Shown: one piece after another, positions 14,130 to 35,259 of the stretch
Layout of the letters: each line of letters starts with the position of its first letter
Numbering within the stretch: position 1 is the stretch's first letter
Assembly: GCF_035083965.1 (NCBI RefSeq)
Contig: NC_089723.1
Coordinates: 2,666,001 to 2,730,000, forward strand
Direction of reading: 5' to 3'
DNA: 64,000 nucleotides
DNA from: Branchiostoma lanceolatum
Taxonomy: Eukaryota; Chordata; Leptocardii; Amphioxiformes; Branchiostomatidae
The notes under the pieces: model-generated
Databases searched by the model: none
What the model was told of the DNA's origin: nothing
Seen by the model: the letters and a program-made list of their open reading frames with translations, nothing else
Position numbers and translations under genes: made by a program

Positions 14130-14600
14130 TGAAGACGTAGCTTCTCTCCCCTAATACCTTGGAATGTTGGATAAAGTTCATGTTATTATCTTAAGACAGA
14201 ATGGGGTTGAATGTGAAAACAGAATTCTTTATCTCCGGTAAAAGAACGACTTAATTGAGTCTGAGAAAATGCCTCCTCTCCCTTTGCCTTGGAATGTTGG
14301 ATGAAGTTCATGTTTATATGCTATCTTAAGACATATTGAGGTGGAATCTAAAAACAGAATTCTTTATTCCCCTTAAGATTATCCTGAGTGTTCATCCTCT
14401 CCAAACAAGTGAAGGTAGAGCCTGGAACAAGGGTGACACTCAGGCTACCTTAAGACAGAAAGTAAGATGACTTTATTGAGTCTAAGGAGGCACCTCCTCT
14501 ACTTTCACCTTGGAATGTTGGATGAAGTTCAAGTTTAGGTGGAATGTGAGTACAGAGTTCTCTTCCCCCTTAAGACAAAATCTAAGACGTCTTTATTGAG
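14130..14600 (-). repeat. Tandem repeats continuing from the CFAP161 terminal exon
   Basis: The motif ccttggaatgttggatgaag recurs near 14156 (one mismatch), 14288 and 14508. The motif ctttattgagtctgaggaag, which encodes the CFAP161 C-terminus, stop and AATAAA on -, recurs as ctttattgagtctaaggagg (14471) and cttaattgagtctgagaaaa (14250). Each is followed by (g/t)cctcctc. Units are thus 130-220 bp and include the end of the coding region itself. Confidence 0.75.
14592..14597 (-). terminator. AATAAA overlapping the CFAP161 stop codon
   Basis: On the minus strand the last codons read CAG ACT CAA TAA AG, so the stop TAA (14595-14593) is embedded in AATAAA (14597-14592). If used, the 3' UTR would be only about 20-30 nt. 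A second AATAAA at 14477-14472 is a duplicate copy from the downstream tandem array and is the alternative candidate. Confidence 0.5.
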
Positions 14601-16691
14601 TCTGAGGAAGCACCTCCTCCCCCCTCGCTGTCTGTTCTATCTGTGTCAGCATCTCCTCCATGGAGGGCTTCCCCTGTGTCTGGGGCGCAGGTCTGGTCTG
14701 GTTGGGGTCGAGGCCGGCGTTCCTGACCTCCCCGGTCCCCTCCATGGGACGATCCGTCAGGCCAGACGGGTCAGGGCGCGGTCTGAAATTGGAAAGAGTC
14801 ATCGTAAATATTTTGTTGATCTGATAATTAATAATGATAAACATAATTATGTACCATATGGTGACATGTCCTGAGTAATGAATTTGGTAAATCATTTTGA
14901 AGGAGGCTGAAAGTCTGGTTGACAATTTGGTCCAATCTCTTCTGGCAGAACTTTTCCATTGTAAAAACAATATGTTAATAGCAGGCCTTGGTGGGGTCTG
15001 AATGGGAGGAGAGTCATTGTAAATATTTTTTCAAATCTAACATTTAACAATGGATAATACTACTATACACAGAAGAAGTTAATGGAAAAAATATGGCAAG
15101 CGAAGAAAAATTAAGGACTGTAGATGTACATGTATACAGAATGCAGGAAAGAAAGAAGATAAGCAGAGAAAGAAAGGGAGTACAAAACCCTATCAAACCC
15201 CCAGAAAATGCATGAAAATTGAGGAAGGACTCTGGGAGAAGAAATATAAATTTTAAAGGACATAAACAGAACTTTGATAAGGAAAGGAAGGAAGACAAAT
15301 GAAGGAAGAAGGAAAGAAACAAAGAAATTAAAGATAGAAAAGAAGAAACTAGAAGAAAAGACTGTACTGTCCATTACTCACTTGTCGAACATAGTCCTGC
15401 CATCATCAGTGGGAGTGCCGGTGATGATGACCCAGTGGTTGGTTTCCTTCTCCGCGCGGTGGGAGTCCAGGTCCATGTGAGCCGTCACCTCGTACTCATA
15501 CCCAAATGGAGTCCTGGGAAAAATGACGAATGTGTTCTTTAATCTACAACACTTTTTATACGAGAAATGTGCAAATTATGCGCATGCTGTCAGGTGGCTG
15601 ATCCTTCCTGATAATCACACTTGTAATTGTTGCTAGGGTTGTCTTCTGTATGTTTTTCCATGACCAATTTGGTTTGCAGTCAAAACTGCCCAAGAAGACC
15701 ACTTAGAGGACTGATAAAATCTGGTCTATGTAGACGGTCATTCCTAATGCTTGTGTCAATGGGAAAATCATCTAATGGACCATCAAACAATGGTAATGTT
15801 GGTCAGGTGGTCTTTATGTAGAGGTGGCCACTTCAAGTTTGACCGTATGTCTCATAACATATTTCATATTAGACATTTTTGAGATGAATGACAACTCAGT
15901 TACTGTAATAATTGGCACAACACCATAAGTTATGAATAGGATGCAGCATTACCCAACCTTTCAAACAGGTAGCCCACTGCACTGATTACATATAGCATTT
16001 AACTTCAGCAATGATACAGCAGGATGAAATGTGTTATGATGCACCACTGCCTGTTGGTTACGTGTGACAGGTACATGTATTTTACTGTTGTCTTACCTGG
16101 CGACATAGTCCTGTGCAATGTTCAGGTGTTGGTGAGTCTTGCAGTGTGTGATGAGAAGCTTTACATTGGCCTGGTGGAAAATAAAAGCAACCCAAATGCT
16201 GACTAACACAATACACCATGCAAAACAATAGAAAAATATGATAGAAGCAGCTTTATTTAAATGTTTAACTCATATTCTTTGATAAGTAAAAAGTTGTGAG
16301 AAGCTCTCAGATAAATCTGACTTAAAAGCTTGCAAGCAAAAAGTGAGAGAGTAATTTAAAACCAAAATGAAAGAGGCACATGCTACAGAAATAAGTGAGG
16401 CACTCACTTGCTCAGATTTCATTCATATAGGTCACTCATTTTTTTCACTCACACATTTGCTCTCATTTACTACATGTACACTCACTCACTCACTCACCCG
16501 CTCACTCACTCACTCACTCACTCACTCACTCACTCACTCACTCACTCACTCACTCACTCACTCACTCACTCTTTTCATCACATATTCCATGACTCATTCT
16601 CACCCACACACTCAATTATTCCTTTCCTACATTGTACATTCCTCATTCTCTCACACATTTACTCACTAAAACACACACACACACACACACA

Positions 16692-16747
<56 letters not shown>

Positions 16748-19644
16748 CTCTCTCTCTCTTTCCCCCCCACACACCGTGACACACATTCTCAATCTCAGAC
16801 ACCCTACCTGCACAGGCAGTCCTTCGTACTCCATCCTGAGCTGAGGCTCGAAGGCGATGGTTTTCCACCTGGTGAAGTGAGTCAGGTCGGACACGAGCGA
16901 CACCTCCTGCTGACGAGACTTCTTGGCGCACTTCAGGAACGATACGCGGTCACTGTGGAGCTTCAGCTACAGGGAACAACAGGTAAAAATTAGTTTAAAC
17001 TTAACCATAAAAATTTGAGAGAGAACATGCAGAATTGTGTGTTTCCCCTTACCTAATTACCTGAATTGTCCTCTCTGTGGTATCAATTCTTAGATAGATC
17101 TATTTAAATTCTACAAGGACTGAAGATAAGATAGGAAATTCTGTGGACAGGATCTTGATTGAAAAATTACAAAAAGAGCCTCCTTGAAATAAATCCTAAG
17201 GATGTTGTTGTCGTCTTTTACATTATTAGAGCACCGATGACAACCAATAATATGTGAGAAAGCACAATAAGATAAATCATTAGATCTTTATAATGTAACA
17301 ACTTCCTCAACAACAGATACTTACATTTCCAGCGTACCCCTCGGTCGTGCTGAGTGCAAAGTCCTGCCCATACCTGAGCGCCTCGCCATTGGGGGTTCCA
17401 TCAACACTAGAGACGTAGATAAACAGCAGTATTAGAATCAGAATAAAGCAGCTAAGTTGGCTCACATTGTATTTAGAATATGGCGCAGTCTAAGCTTCTA
17501 AAGAGGTTTTCACTCATAAGTGATCTGAATAATCATATCAATCAAAAGTGTACTAATATAAGTCACTGTTCATCAAAATGCCAAATTTATTGACAAATTG
17601 TCTTTAGAATAATCTGTTTTTTTGAACTTGGACACTTGACACCATATAGCCAGCAGGAAGAGGGGTAATATTGTAGCTTATATTTCAGGTAATATTGTAG
17701 CTAATATAGAGTATCAAAAGCCCTCTGAGAAGGCAAAGAGACAATTAAGTTTCTGCCAAGATATTGCATACACTTTCTTCTCATTAGTAAAGTTACCCAC
17801 CTGGTGATAACGAAGGCGTTCCTGATGCAGGGTTTGATGATCCGAGAAGCGGAGACGGGACAGGGCGCCTCCACCTGCGCCGCCAGGTGGGCCTTGTACT
17901 CACTGATGTTCAGACACAGCACCGTGGGGTCTCGCTGGCGGATGTCACGGACGTCGTTACGCTCCGCCCCGGGGTTCACGATCATCACCGTGTCTCCGAA
18001 GTGCAGCAGACCGTCAGTAGTTACAGACAGGTCAACCTGTGAATAGATAACAATATCATAGCACATTTTCCAATGATTTAATACTTCAGTTTGTTTAATA
18101 TTTCTTTCCAGTTAGTTCCATTTCACACTTGCTGTAGTTTCATTTTTTTCCTTCTTGTTCCATTTCGCTCCATTTCATTCTATTTTGTTCCATTTCACAA
18201 TTTTGTACACCCTCGTAAATGTGTTACAGTATTTAACCTCTCCCATGAACCAATGCATATTTGGTGCCAAATGGCTTAGACCTTAGCAGGCTAAAGGTTA
18301 AAGGAATGATCTAATATTAGGATCTCTTTTTTTCTATCCAGTACTATTTGAAGATTTGTAGGCATGTGGCACTGGATGGTAACATTACATACCAGGTGCC
18401 ATATTTAGCTTATTATTAGTTATACCCAACTCCATATTATAACAGTATTTTTTGTACATTTAGTAAATAGATAATACAACATAATAGTATTGGGCATTAT
18501 AACTCCATCTAGCCTTTATAACATTTTGCCCCCTTGCTATATTCAGATTGGTTGTCTTGATTCGTAAACCAATATGTGATACACATAAGGACAATTCTAT
18601 GTACACCTTACTTATTTCACCTGATACTTCAGGTGTTTCTTACCTTCCTAAGAGTGTTCTGAAGCAGGTTGTGGGTCTTCTGGACTAGAAGTTCTCCCGA
18701 GTCTCGTTTGTCAAGGAAGTCCTTCAGGGTATCCTGAAGAATGAAGAAAATGAAATTATAGATTGATGAAAATCAATTATGACTTTTCCTTGAATCTCTT
18801 GCATGCTGTCCATGAGTTATAATTCCCATAATAAATAAATACTATAAACAAAAAATGTTCAACCACACCAATATTTTCAACTATGTCAATATTCAAAATA
18901 TGTTATATTAAATTGATTCTTAAATCATTATATGGTTGCCAAAAGCTTTAATCATAAACATCATAATCATCATTATCATTGCTTATTTCAAATACTCTCC
19001 ATCTTAGTACAAACAAATCACAATTATATTTGAAAATGTGCAAACAAATCAATAAAGTTAAAGGTTTAGCATGTCGATTTTGATAGGACTGGCGATTAGG
19101 TGAGCAACTTAACTGAATCGTTCTGCTGAAAACTGACACACATTTAACGTTATTAATTATTCACGCTTGAGACCCGTGTAATTCTGAGATGGCACGCTAT
19201 AAGGCCTGAGATAGCTTCCTGAGTTAACACATAAAGTTTCCCTGATACCAGACTATCAACAAGTGGTGGAGTGCAAACTAATTCAAGACTGAAACGAAGA
19301 CAATCACGTTTTAATAGTAGAGAAAAACAGGTGTTCTGGAAGATTCCAAAACTCCAATTGTGAAATTTTTCACCTTTTTTTCACACAAATTACAGCACGA
19401 TTGTCTAAGGTCTGATGCACTGCAGTTGTTGTGTGAAGAGACATTGGTTTCTATAAGAATTAACTAGCTGAACCTTGTCAACTATTCTTCAATAAGACGC
19501 CAAATCAAGACGATTAAGACGTAGACTCGACAGGTGTTTTTAAAGTTTTCCCTTCACAACAGACCGACCCACCTCCTCAAGACAAAGATCTTCGTTCCAG
19601 TTCCCCACTCGGACGGACGGACTGTAGGTTCTGACGTTCGCCAT
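14593..19644 (-). CDS. CFAP161: Cilia- and flagella-associated protein 161, complete (8 exons)
   Basis: Exons on the minus strand are 19573-19644, 18644-18733, 17801-18036, 17325-17406, 16808-16966, 16097-16170, 15382-15513 and 14593-14782. Phases agree and give 344 residues; vertebrate CFAP161 is about 300. The start is the first ATG (MANVRTYSPSVRVGNWNED), matching the family's N-terminal VRIGNWNED block. Other family blocks are TLKDFLDKRDSGELL, DLSVTTDGLLHFGDTVMIVN, ALRYGQDFALST, PQLRMEYEGLPVQ and ETNHWVIITGTPTDD. Family members are axonemal microtubule-inner proteins of motile cilia. The C-terminal tail (RPAPQTQGKPSMEEML) is low-complexity. The gene shares a divergent promoter with GOLPH3. 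The stop codon lies inside an AATAAA. Confidence 0.94.
16480..16571. repeat. (CACT)n microsatellite in CFAP161 intron
   Basis: An almost uninterrupted run of cactcactcact lies between coding exons 5 and 6 of CFAP161. Long apparent reading frames through it (His/Ser/Leu/Thr repeats) are simple-repeat artefacts. Confidence 0.95.
16671..16761. repeat. (CA)n/(CT)n compound microsatellite
   Basis: An (ac)n run at 16671-16744 passes into (tc)n at 16743-16760. It lies only about 45 bp from the donor side of CFAP161 coding exon 5 (16808-16966), so on the transcribed strand it is a long (GT)n just inside the intron. Confidence 0.95.
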
Positions 19645-20127
19645 GCTTCCTAGGTGTGAATATTCAGCAAATCTTGACGACAAACTTATGTACTGTAAGA
19701 GAACCCTATCAACACCTGATCAGGTTGTTTTCCTTGACGACCTGGCAACTGCTGACCTCTCGCGCTACGCGAGATCACCATTCAAATCTCGCGACTGGCG
19801 AGACTTACTTTTGATCAAAAATTTTCAAAATGTAAATTGTGATTTCTTACTGAAGCTATAAATATAGTGTATTTTTTGTTCTAAGAGAATTATCTTGTTG
19901 TAAAATCTTGATGATTTCGGATATAAATTTGTCCACAAAAAAGAAAGCACTTTTTATTTTTCGGTAGTATTCGGGAATCTCCGGAATCGCTCGGAACCTG
20001 TCGGGCAGGTTGATTACGTCATCACATCTACCCTGGAGCGCCGCCATCTTGTCTGTGCTGGAGTCCAGTTGTCGGAATATTCGGTGTTTTTCTCGTCAAA
20101 ATTAGGCATTTTTAGCAGTCCGTCAGG
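19645..20127. promoter_or_regulatory. Divergent promoter interval of CFAP161 and GOLPH3
   Basis: 483 bp separate the two ATGs. Visible elements are: two TCTCGCG half-palindrome clusters (cctctcgcgctacgcgagat, 19757-19776; atctcgcgactggcgagac, 19785-19803) resembling the TCTCGCGAGA promoter motif; an ATF/CREB-like ttacgtca at 20014-20021; and a canonical YY1-type gccgccatcttg at 20040-20051, which is commonly found close to the start site of housekeeping genes. No TATA box is evident. Placement of the YY1-like site 77 bp before the GOLPH3 ATG suggests the GOLPH3 start site is near 20030-20060 (inference). Confidence 0.65.
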
Positions 20128-28401
<8,274 letters not shown>

Positions 28402-31400
28402 CAGTTGTGATCCGGAGAAAAAAAGAGAGAATTGTATTTTACACCAAATCATGTTTTAAAATGCTGACCAGTGTTTTCCCCTCTCTCTCTAGTCATCTGT
28501 ATAAAGTCGAATCATGGGTTTACTCACACATTCACCATAGTTTTCATCCGTTTTTGTTGCAATATCGTTTTCCAGAGTCTCTAGTAGGAAACAGGGTTTT
28601 CCCAGCGACTGTCATTCGAATTTGGCTTGTTATGATACACAGAAGTTAGCATGAAAGTTCATCTGAGTTGGTAGCTATAGAATACATGATACTGATAAAC
28701 TATTCTCCGACTTAAGAAGTTGGAAAAATGAGTCCAAATGTTTTGAGTTGGACAACAGTTTATATCTTCATACATGTAACATAGACAAACGTTTTGGACC
28801 TTTCTGTGGTGACAGCAATGTTGGGACCTCTAAATTTCTAATATGAAAAAATAAGAATTACTGGTCAAATCACACCATGAGGTCAGCATAAGTTTACTGA
28901 GATGTACAATGAAAAATTTGGGCCTTGGGAAAACCCTGCGTGACTGGAAAACGATTTGCCATAATCATGCCCTGCTATTCCTAAGCATGCAGTTGTTTGA
29001 AGGGGAAGACACTGGCTGGTACCAAACTCTTTATTGTATGCTTGCGGGAGTTTGCAATTCATTATTGTATAGGAGAAGAGCTTGCTTGCTCTATTGCAGT
29101 AACTTGCTGTGGTAGAGGACAAATTCTGCAATGTTTTTTCAGAGATTTACTAATAGCCATTTTGTGTCTAAAACTAGGGGATTTAGTAGTAAGGAAAGAT
29201 AGGTCTAACACATGTATTTGCTTGAGAAAACATAGGCCTGTTGGTGTAAAATATGCAAGTTTATGTGAGGACACTTTTTTTCCTGACGTCTACAAATTTG
29301 GTGTGCAAATTTTTGTTCACTTTCATGGTACCTTTAGTCGTACTAAAATTTGTAACTGCAAATATTGTACAATATTTGGAAAGGTGGAAAATGGTATTGT
29401 TGCTGACTTTCCCCTCTTTCCCCAAGGATTGAATAGAAACATTTTTGGAACTTTGAACTGAAGTCACTGCACATACGTATGAGACAGTGTGTCAGACTTG
29501 TTTCTCCTTACAGCTGCTTGGATTTACACCAACAGGCACCCTAAAAGTTCAGTTTCATCTCAGATGCAATGTAAAATAGCTGCTTCATTCCCATACAGTA
29601 GTTCTGCTAGGATTTGTATGGGCCAGGACATTAACTATAGCTATATACATTTGTATATTAATTTATGTATAAGTCTCATAAATTGTATGATTATACCAGC
29701 TGGTGTTAGCTTTGTTTTTGCGCTGAATGATTTTGCCGTCATCCAATGTTTAAGTATATTTAATTTTGATTTCTCTTAGTTATAAATTCAGTTTTTAACG
29801 TCAGGGAACCTACAGTAACATGGTAGGCATTGCTAAGGTGTGTTTCAATATATTGAATTTTCAAGCAAAATTGACCAATATAACCACCGTATGTAACTTT
29901 CCCCCTAGTATTTCTTTTTTCTTCCTTAGCTTACAATTTACGAGGCTGGATTGTACGTCTGAATTATTTGTTAATTAGTATTCATGGTGATTGGATTGAT
30001 GAGACAATAACGAAAAAAGAATGTTGACTGTACTTCAATTGTTAGTACTTTCTCCTATTTTGAGTTATTGAAGGCAAATTTTCCCTTATTTGTATACGTC
30101 CTGGCGACCTAAATGAGGCTTTCTGATTTGGGGTTGGGTGTCATGAAATGTAGGTATATAAGCTGTTCAAAGCTGTAAGCTTGACAGTACATGTGTGTGT
30201 TGATCTGTTAACATGGTTGAGGGACTCAGAAGTGATATAGGTAGGTATTGTACAGAACCAATTTCCCTTAGTGTGACTTTTGGGATGAAGAAATGGAGTA
30301 GAGACGGTAATTCTTATTTCTTAAGATTTTGTAAAATGTTCACAAGATTTCTCTGTGACATTGTCCTGAGCAGTCTCAAAAGTCTAAGTCATCACAGTAG
30401 GCGTCTATAGTTTCTAGTCTCATAGGAAAGGAATGTTATTAGGAAAAATAAAGAAAACACTGGACGATTTTGAAAGATGTTTTGAAAATTTAAACTTGGT
30501 ACAAGATCTACCCAGTACTTGTACCATAGATACTTGTCAACTGAAAGGGAATTCTTTTACGACGTAGTGGTATCTTTTTTGTCCTCACAAATATAGTTGC
30601 AGAGATATTTGTGTAAATTCAAGTTTGTAGTGTCCTTACAAGTGACCAGTGGGGATAAAAACCATTGTTATTTTCCCTATGAAGAGATTGAAGCCTCTCG
30701 TCTACTTCACTGTAACTTCCATAGTGTACATACAAGATTCACCCTACTTGTAATTAAGAATATAATCTATGATGTATATTTTACTCTTACTTGTGTAAGG
30801 TGCCTGGCATGGGGCAGTAAGCCACTGTTAAGGGTTGGGCAAAGTCTTTAGGGTGAAATTTTACCCCATGTACCCTCCCTTCATGTAGTGCTTTGTTAGT
30901 TTGATTTCATTGAATGTTTTCATGATCCCTTTCTGTCATTCAATAATTTCACGTAAGATATATATGAGGGTGGGGATATGAGTCGTTAGAATTGATTTAA
31001 GTTCGTACATGCAAATTTCTATGAAACTAGTGTGTATGTCTTGATACATGTATCACAATTTTCTTATTTTTTGTTAGTTTGGTCTCACCAATTTTATACA
31101 TAGTTTGAACACTTGATGCATACTTTGTAGTTGCAACTGTACGCTATGTCAGAATTGCAGTAGTGCTTGGACATTTTAATATATTTGTGTCTTTCAGTGC
31201 AAGAACTGTGTAATAATATTGGTGTGGCTTTAATTTTTCGCTTGTGCATAGAAAATTCACATGCTTCAAAACGCTTGTGTAAAAGGGCTTGGTTTCGTTG
31301 TCCAATTATTTCTAAGGTATATGTACTCTTGTACATTTTCTGTTAACAGTTTAGTATGATTACAACATTCCTTTCGTAGTGATTTTCTTCAGTACTACCA

Positions 31401-31700
31401 AATGTATATGTTTATATAGAGAGTATGAAGGGATCTGTGTATCATTTCTTGGGTGGGGGTGAGTCAAGGATGGAGTCATTTGTAGTTTGAGATTTCTCCT
31501 GCTCTTTTTAACTTCATGCCACCGCCGGCATACTATAAGAGGAGCATATGTCAAATACACATTATTGCAAAGATACATGGACTCATGTGTTTTTTTTTCT
31601 GTGTGTTTGTTTCTTAAACTTTTTTTAAAAATACACACAGAATTTACACCTAGCTTTGTACATGTATACGTACGCGTTGCAGGAGTATAAACGTTTCTCT
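28402..31700 (+). other. GOLPH3 3' UTR and downstream DNA
   Basis: AT-rich and without coding signals. The first clear AATAAA after the stop is at 30447-30452, which would give a 3' UTR of about 2 kb. This is tentative, because variant signals could end the transcript earlier. No repeats of note are visible. Confidence 0.4.
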
Positions 31701-34700
31701 GCAGTTTAGGACGAAACTGATAGGTGAACCAGTAATGTTATACAGTAATGTTTATGTAGTTGAGAGCCCTTGTTTACGGAGTGGCTGTCCGTCAGTTGAT
31801 AGCAGGGCTCAATGGGTGCATACGAGGATCGTTGTTTATCGATATCTCTTTTTCGTTCCACAATACGGAATAGCATACATGTATGGGCCACTCGGAAATC
31901 AACATTGACCGATCATACTTCTATAGCCTACACTTTCATTCGTAACACTTCTCTAACAGTGCAGAATTGACAAGAAATGACAATATACCGCAGTCGTTGT
32001 GAGAGAATGGTAAAAACTACTCAGTCTAAAAGCTGATCTAGAAATTAGTCAAATGAAGACGTTGCAACGAAGGAGTTCAAAGGGTTTGAATGACTGAGGA
32101 AGAAGCGACAAGCATTGAGCCAGCGGTCACTGCGGTGGATGGTACTCCCTAGAAAAACCCTGACTAGGCACAAATATTTGCTTATTGACGACTTCCAGGT
32201 CTGTTAAAGTGACTAATTATGTTTTAATTGTTCAGGCAACGTCAAAGAGTTACAATCTTTCAATAGTCCCGAATAGTTCCTTAAGTACATTGGATAAAGT
32301 ATGTTGACTTTAGATCGATGTACATTGTGATAAAATCGGTATGTAGTAATTGAATAAACGTTTGGAAAAACGATAATTAATGAAGTAGATGATAGAGATG
32401 CATCGGTTTAAAACGGGGCTCTCAAAATAGGCCAGTAATTGAGTCCGCGCGCGACAAACTGTCCGAAGATTGTTGGAACAACGATTTCTCTCCAGGGCTT
32501 CCCTTACCGAGGATAGGAACGCCGCACCCCCCGCTGTGCAAGGGGGGTGACACGCATTCTTCCCTACGTTTGTCCGCATCCCTTAAACCGACAGTCCCAA
32601 CCAAAAGATACACAAGCCAACGTCTTGTCTGACACCCTGAAGTAAACAACTCACAAGGCTCTGACATCATTGCTTGAAGCAACACCCTGTACGTTACTAC
32701 ACCTTGTCATCTTGCTAGTCCGGGCGCTGCCAAAGACTTGTCATCGGGCTGAAAAGAACCCATCACTCGGCTGTGTGCACACTCCCCTGCGGGTTCGATA
32801 TACATGTTGGCCCTGTAAACATATCACGTCTATTTTTTAGGACTCCAATAGGGTCACTTTGGTAATGTTGGGGCGGACAAAAATCAGCTAAGGTTAGCGT
32901 TGATGTGACACGAAAAAAGACAGACATAGGCTAAAAAATGACAGTCATAGGCCTAAAAATGGCAGTCATATGCCTAAATGATACATCGACTGAGGCAAAC
33001 GGACGTATATGTAAAGTCAAGCGGGGATTCAACAGAGCAAGACTCGAGAGAATTTACCTATGGAAGTTAAAACTTGGCAACTCTCTCTGGTCTTTCGTTG
33101 AGCGCCCATAAGGATCCAAGTTCTTCCTATGACCTTCCATTGGCCTCAACCAATGATTTTATGGTCCCTCATTGGTCACCCAATGGTCTCCGACCTTTAG
33201 AAATGGTACCTTCACCATTCAGCTGAAGAAAAATGATGTGACTGATTCTCTAAGTAAGGTGGGTTGATTGCATTGTACCTACCTGTGGTGCAGCTTAGGA
33301 GAGCAGAAACTGGGACACGGTGGAAGATGGGCATCGCTCAAAGGGCATCCGTTTCGCCTTGTCTTGATTGAAAGTCCCAGTCTTCTCATCGATTGCCAGT
33401 GCCCCATGAGTCATGGCAATGTTCATATGCCGGTGTACGCGTTACAAGCTCTTACAAAGCATTGGGCTCCACTATAGCTTATACTCACCAGCTATTTCAC
33501 ACATATAGTACATGTTAAAGGGTTCTTTTCTTCATACTCTTATACGTGACCCCTCCCCCTCCACTTCGACCTTGTTGAAAAGCGGCCATGTGGCCGAACA
33601 AGCAGTTCAAAGAAAAATAAAGGCTTTGACTTGACGTGAGAATATCGTAAAAGACATGACGTACAGTTGTCATGGATATGTCAAAAGATCTGTCAAAAGT
33701 CTGCTGCAAAATGAGCTAACTTTACATTTCTAAACGCTGCCTTGTCTAAGTCGAGGCGCGCACAAGATGTCAGTCATCCAAAAAGTAAAGTTTGCGTAGC
33801 CCGAATATCCAACATACTCGCCGCACCATTGTCGTGTGTGTCAAACACACTTGAGGAGACTCGCACCAATATTTGCTGACCCGTCAAATGCTCCCATTCA
33901 GAACCTGTTGGGTTGGTTGATTGGCCACTTGAAGATGAAAATTCAAATTGACCGTTACTATTTGCTGGGGATTGGGAGAGACGGTACGAACACGTAACCT
34001 TAGCCATTTTGTTACAGGGAGTTACAGAACTGGCGCAGCAGCGGATACATCGCACACCATATTCTATTAGAACCGGCAAGTTTGTCCGCAGTGAGTACAT
34101 CTCTATTGATGGATGAACCATGATATTAAGATACCAATAGTGGTCCTTTGGCAAGTTCTTCGCATACTCACGTAAGCTATTTGCAATGGATTGCGAGAGG
34201 CGGCTCTAACACATAGACATTTTGCTACAGAGAGTTCCATGTGAAACGGATCCGGATACAATCCCTACCACTTACACCAGATTCTATGAAAACCAGCAAG
34301 TTTGTCTGCAGTGAGTACATCTCTATTGATGGGTAAACCATGAGATATTAAGATACCAATGGTGTTCATTTGGCAAGTTCTTCGCGCACTCATGTAAGCT
34401 ATTTGCAGTGGATTGCGAGAAGCGGCTCTAACACGAGGCCATTTTGCTACAGAGAGTTCCATGTGAAGCGGAGGCGACCGTTTCTACATCATACACCAGA
34501 CTTACGAGGAGCGGCAAGGTTTTCTGCGGTGAGTAGGTCTTTATTGACGGATAAAGAAATAGATATGGTGGTCCTTTAACAAGAACGTTCGTACTTTCGT
34601 TGGCTATTTGCCGGGGACTATGAGACACAACTAACACGTAGCCATTTTGCTACACTGAGAGTTACAGGTGCAGCAACGGATAAAACCCCTACATCTTACA

Positions 34701-35259
34701 CCAGATTCTACGAAAACTGGTGGTATACATAGTTTCGTCTTCTAGATCTCTGAATATGTATCTATGCAAATGTAGGATTAACAAAAAAGGAAGATATCTA
34801 TGATGTTCGGTTTAGCAAGACCTTTTCGTACTTACGTAAACCACTGCCCGTACGTTGTAGATATAGCAAAACTATTTGATCATGATGATGAGGACAAATG
34901 CAGACAACTATGAAACTCTACTACAACTATCCAAAACCACTAATTGCAAAGATTGATTTAAACCCAAGGAAATTTCGATGAATTTGAGTTGACCAGAAAT
35001 GATTTGATATACAGTTACTAGTTGGAGGTCAAGGACAAAAGGCAACCTTTTCCACAGGATTTTAAGGGACACAAGTGTAAGTAATGCTGATTAGTAGGAT
35101 TAGTATGGGTCTATCTTGGGGAATTTTAATGGATTTACGTCCGCGCGTCGAATTTACCTTTTTTCAATGATAAAACCGCAGAAAACATACAATTGTTCTC
35201 AGGCAACCATGTTTTCCTCCACTCCAGGCGTGTGTAAAGACAGGTAACGTTTCTTGAAG
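31701..35259. other. Intergenic region before ASIC-like gene
   Basis: No supported gene. It holds an approximately 220-bp tandem array (33958-34740). Near 33540-33640 there is a sequence ending aataaaggctttgacttgac that resembles the 3' end of a retroelement; a relative, aataaaggctttgactcgat, occurs at 60756-60775. Confidence 0.5.
33958..34740. repeat. Approximately 220-bp tandem array, four degenerate units
   Basis: Anchors ctatttgc(t/a/c)g(g)gg, followed by cattttg(c/t)tacag(a/g)gagtt, recur at about 33958, 34177, 34397 and 34605. Between them, aagtttgtc(c/t)gcagtgagta and catctctattgatggatgaa recur in the same order. The last unit is shortened and diverged. No open frame is conserved among units. 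Confidence 0.8.

Noticed and set aside
16408-16931. Long open frames of His/Ser/Leu/Thr or Cys/Val repeats
   Set aside because: They are translations of (CACT)n and (CA)n microsatellites in a CFAP161 intron.
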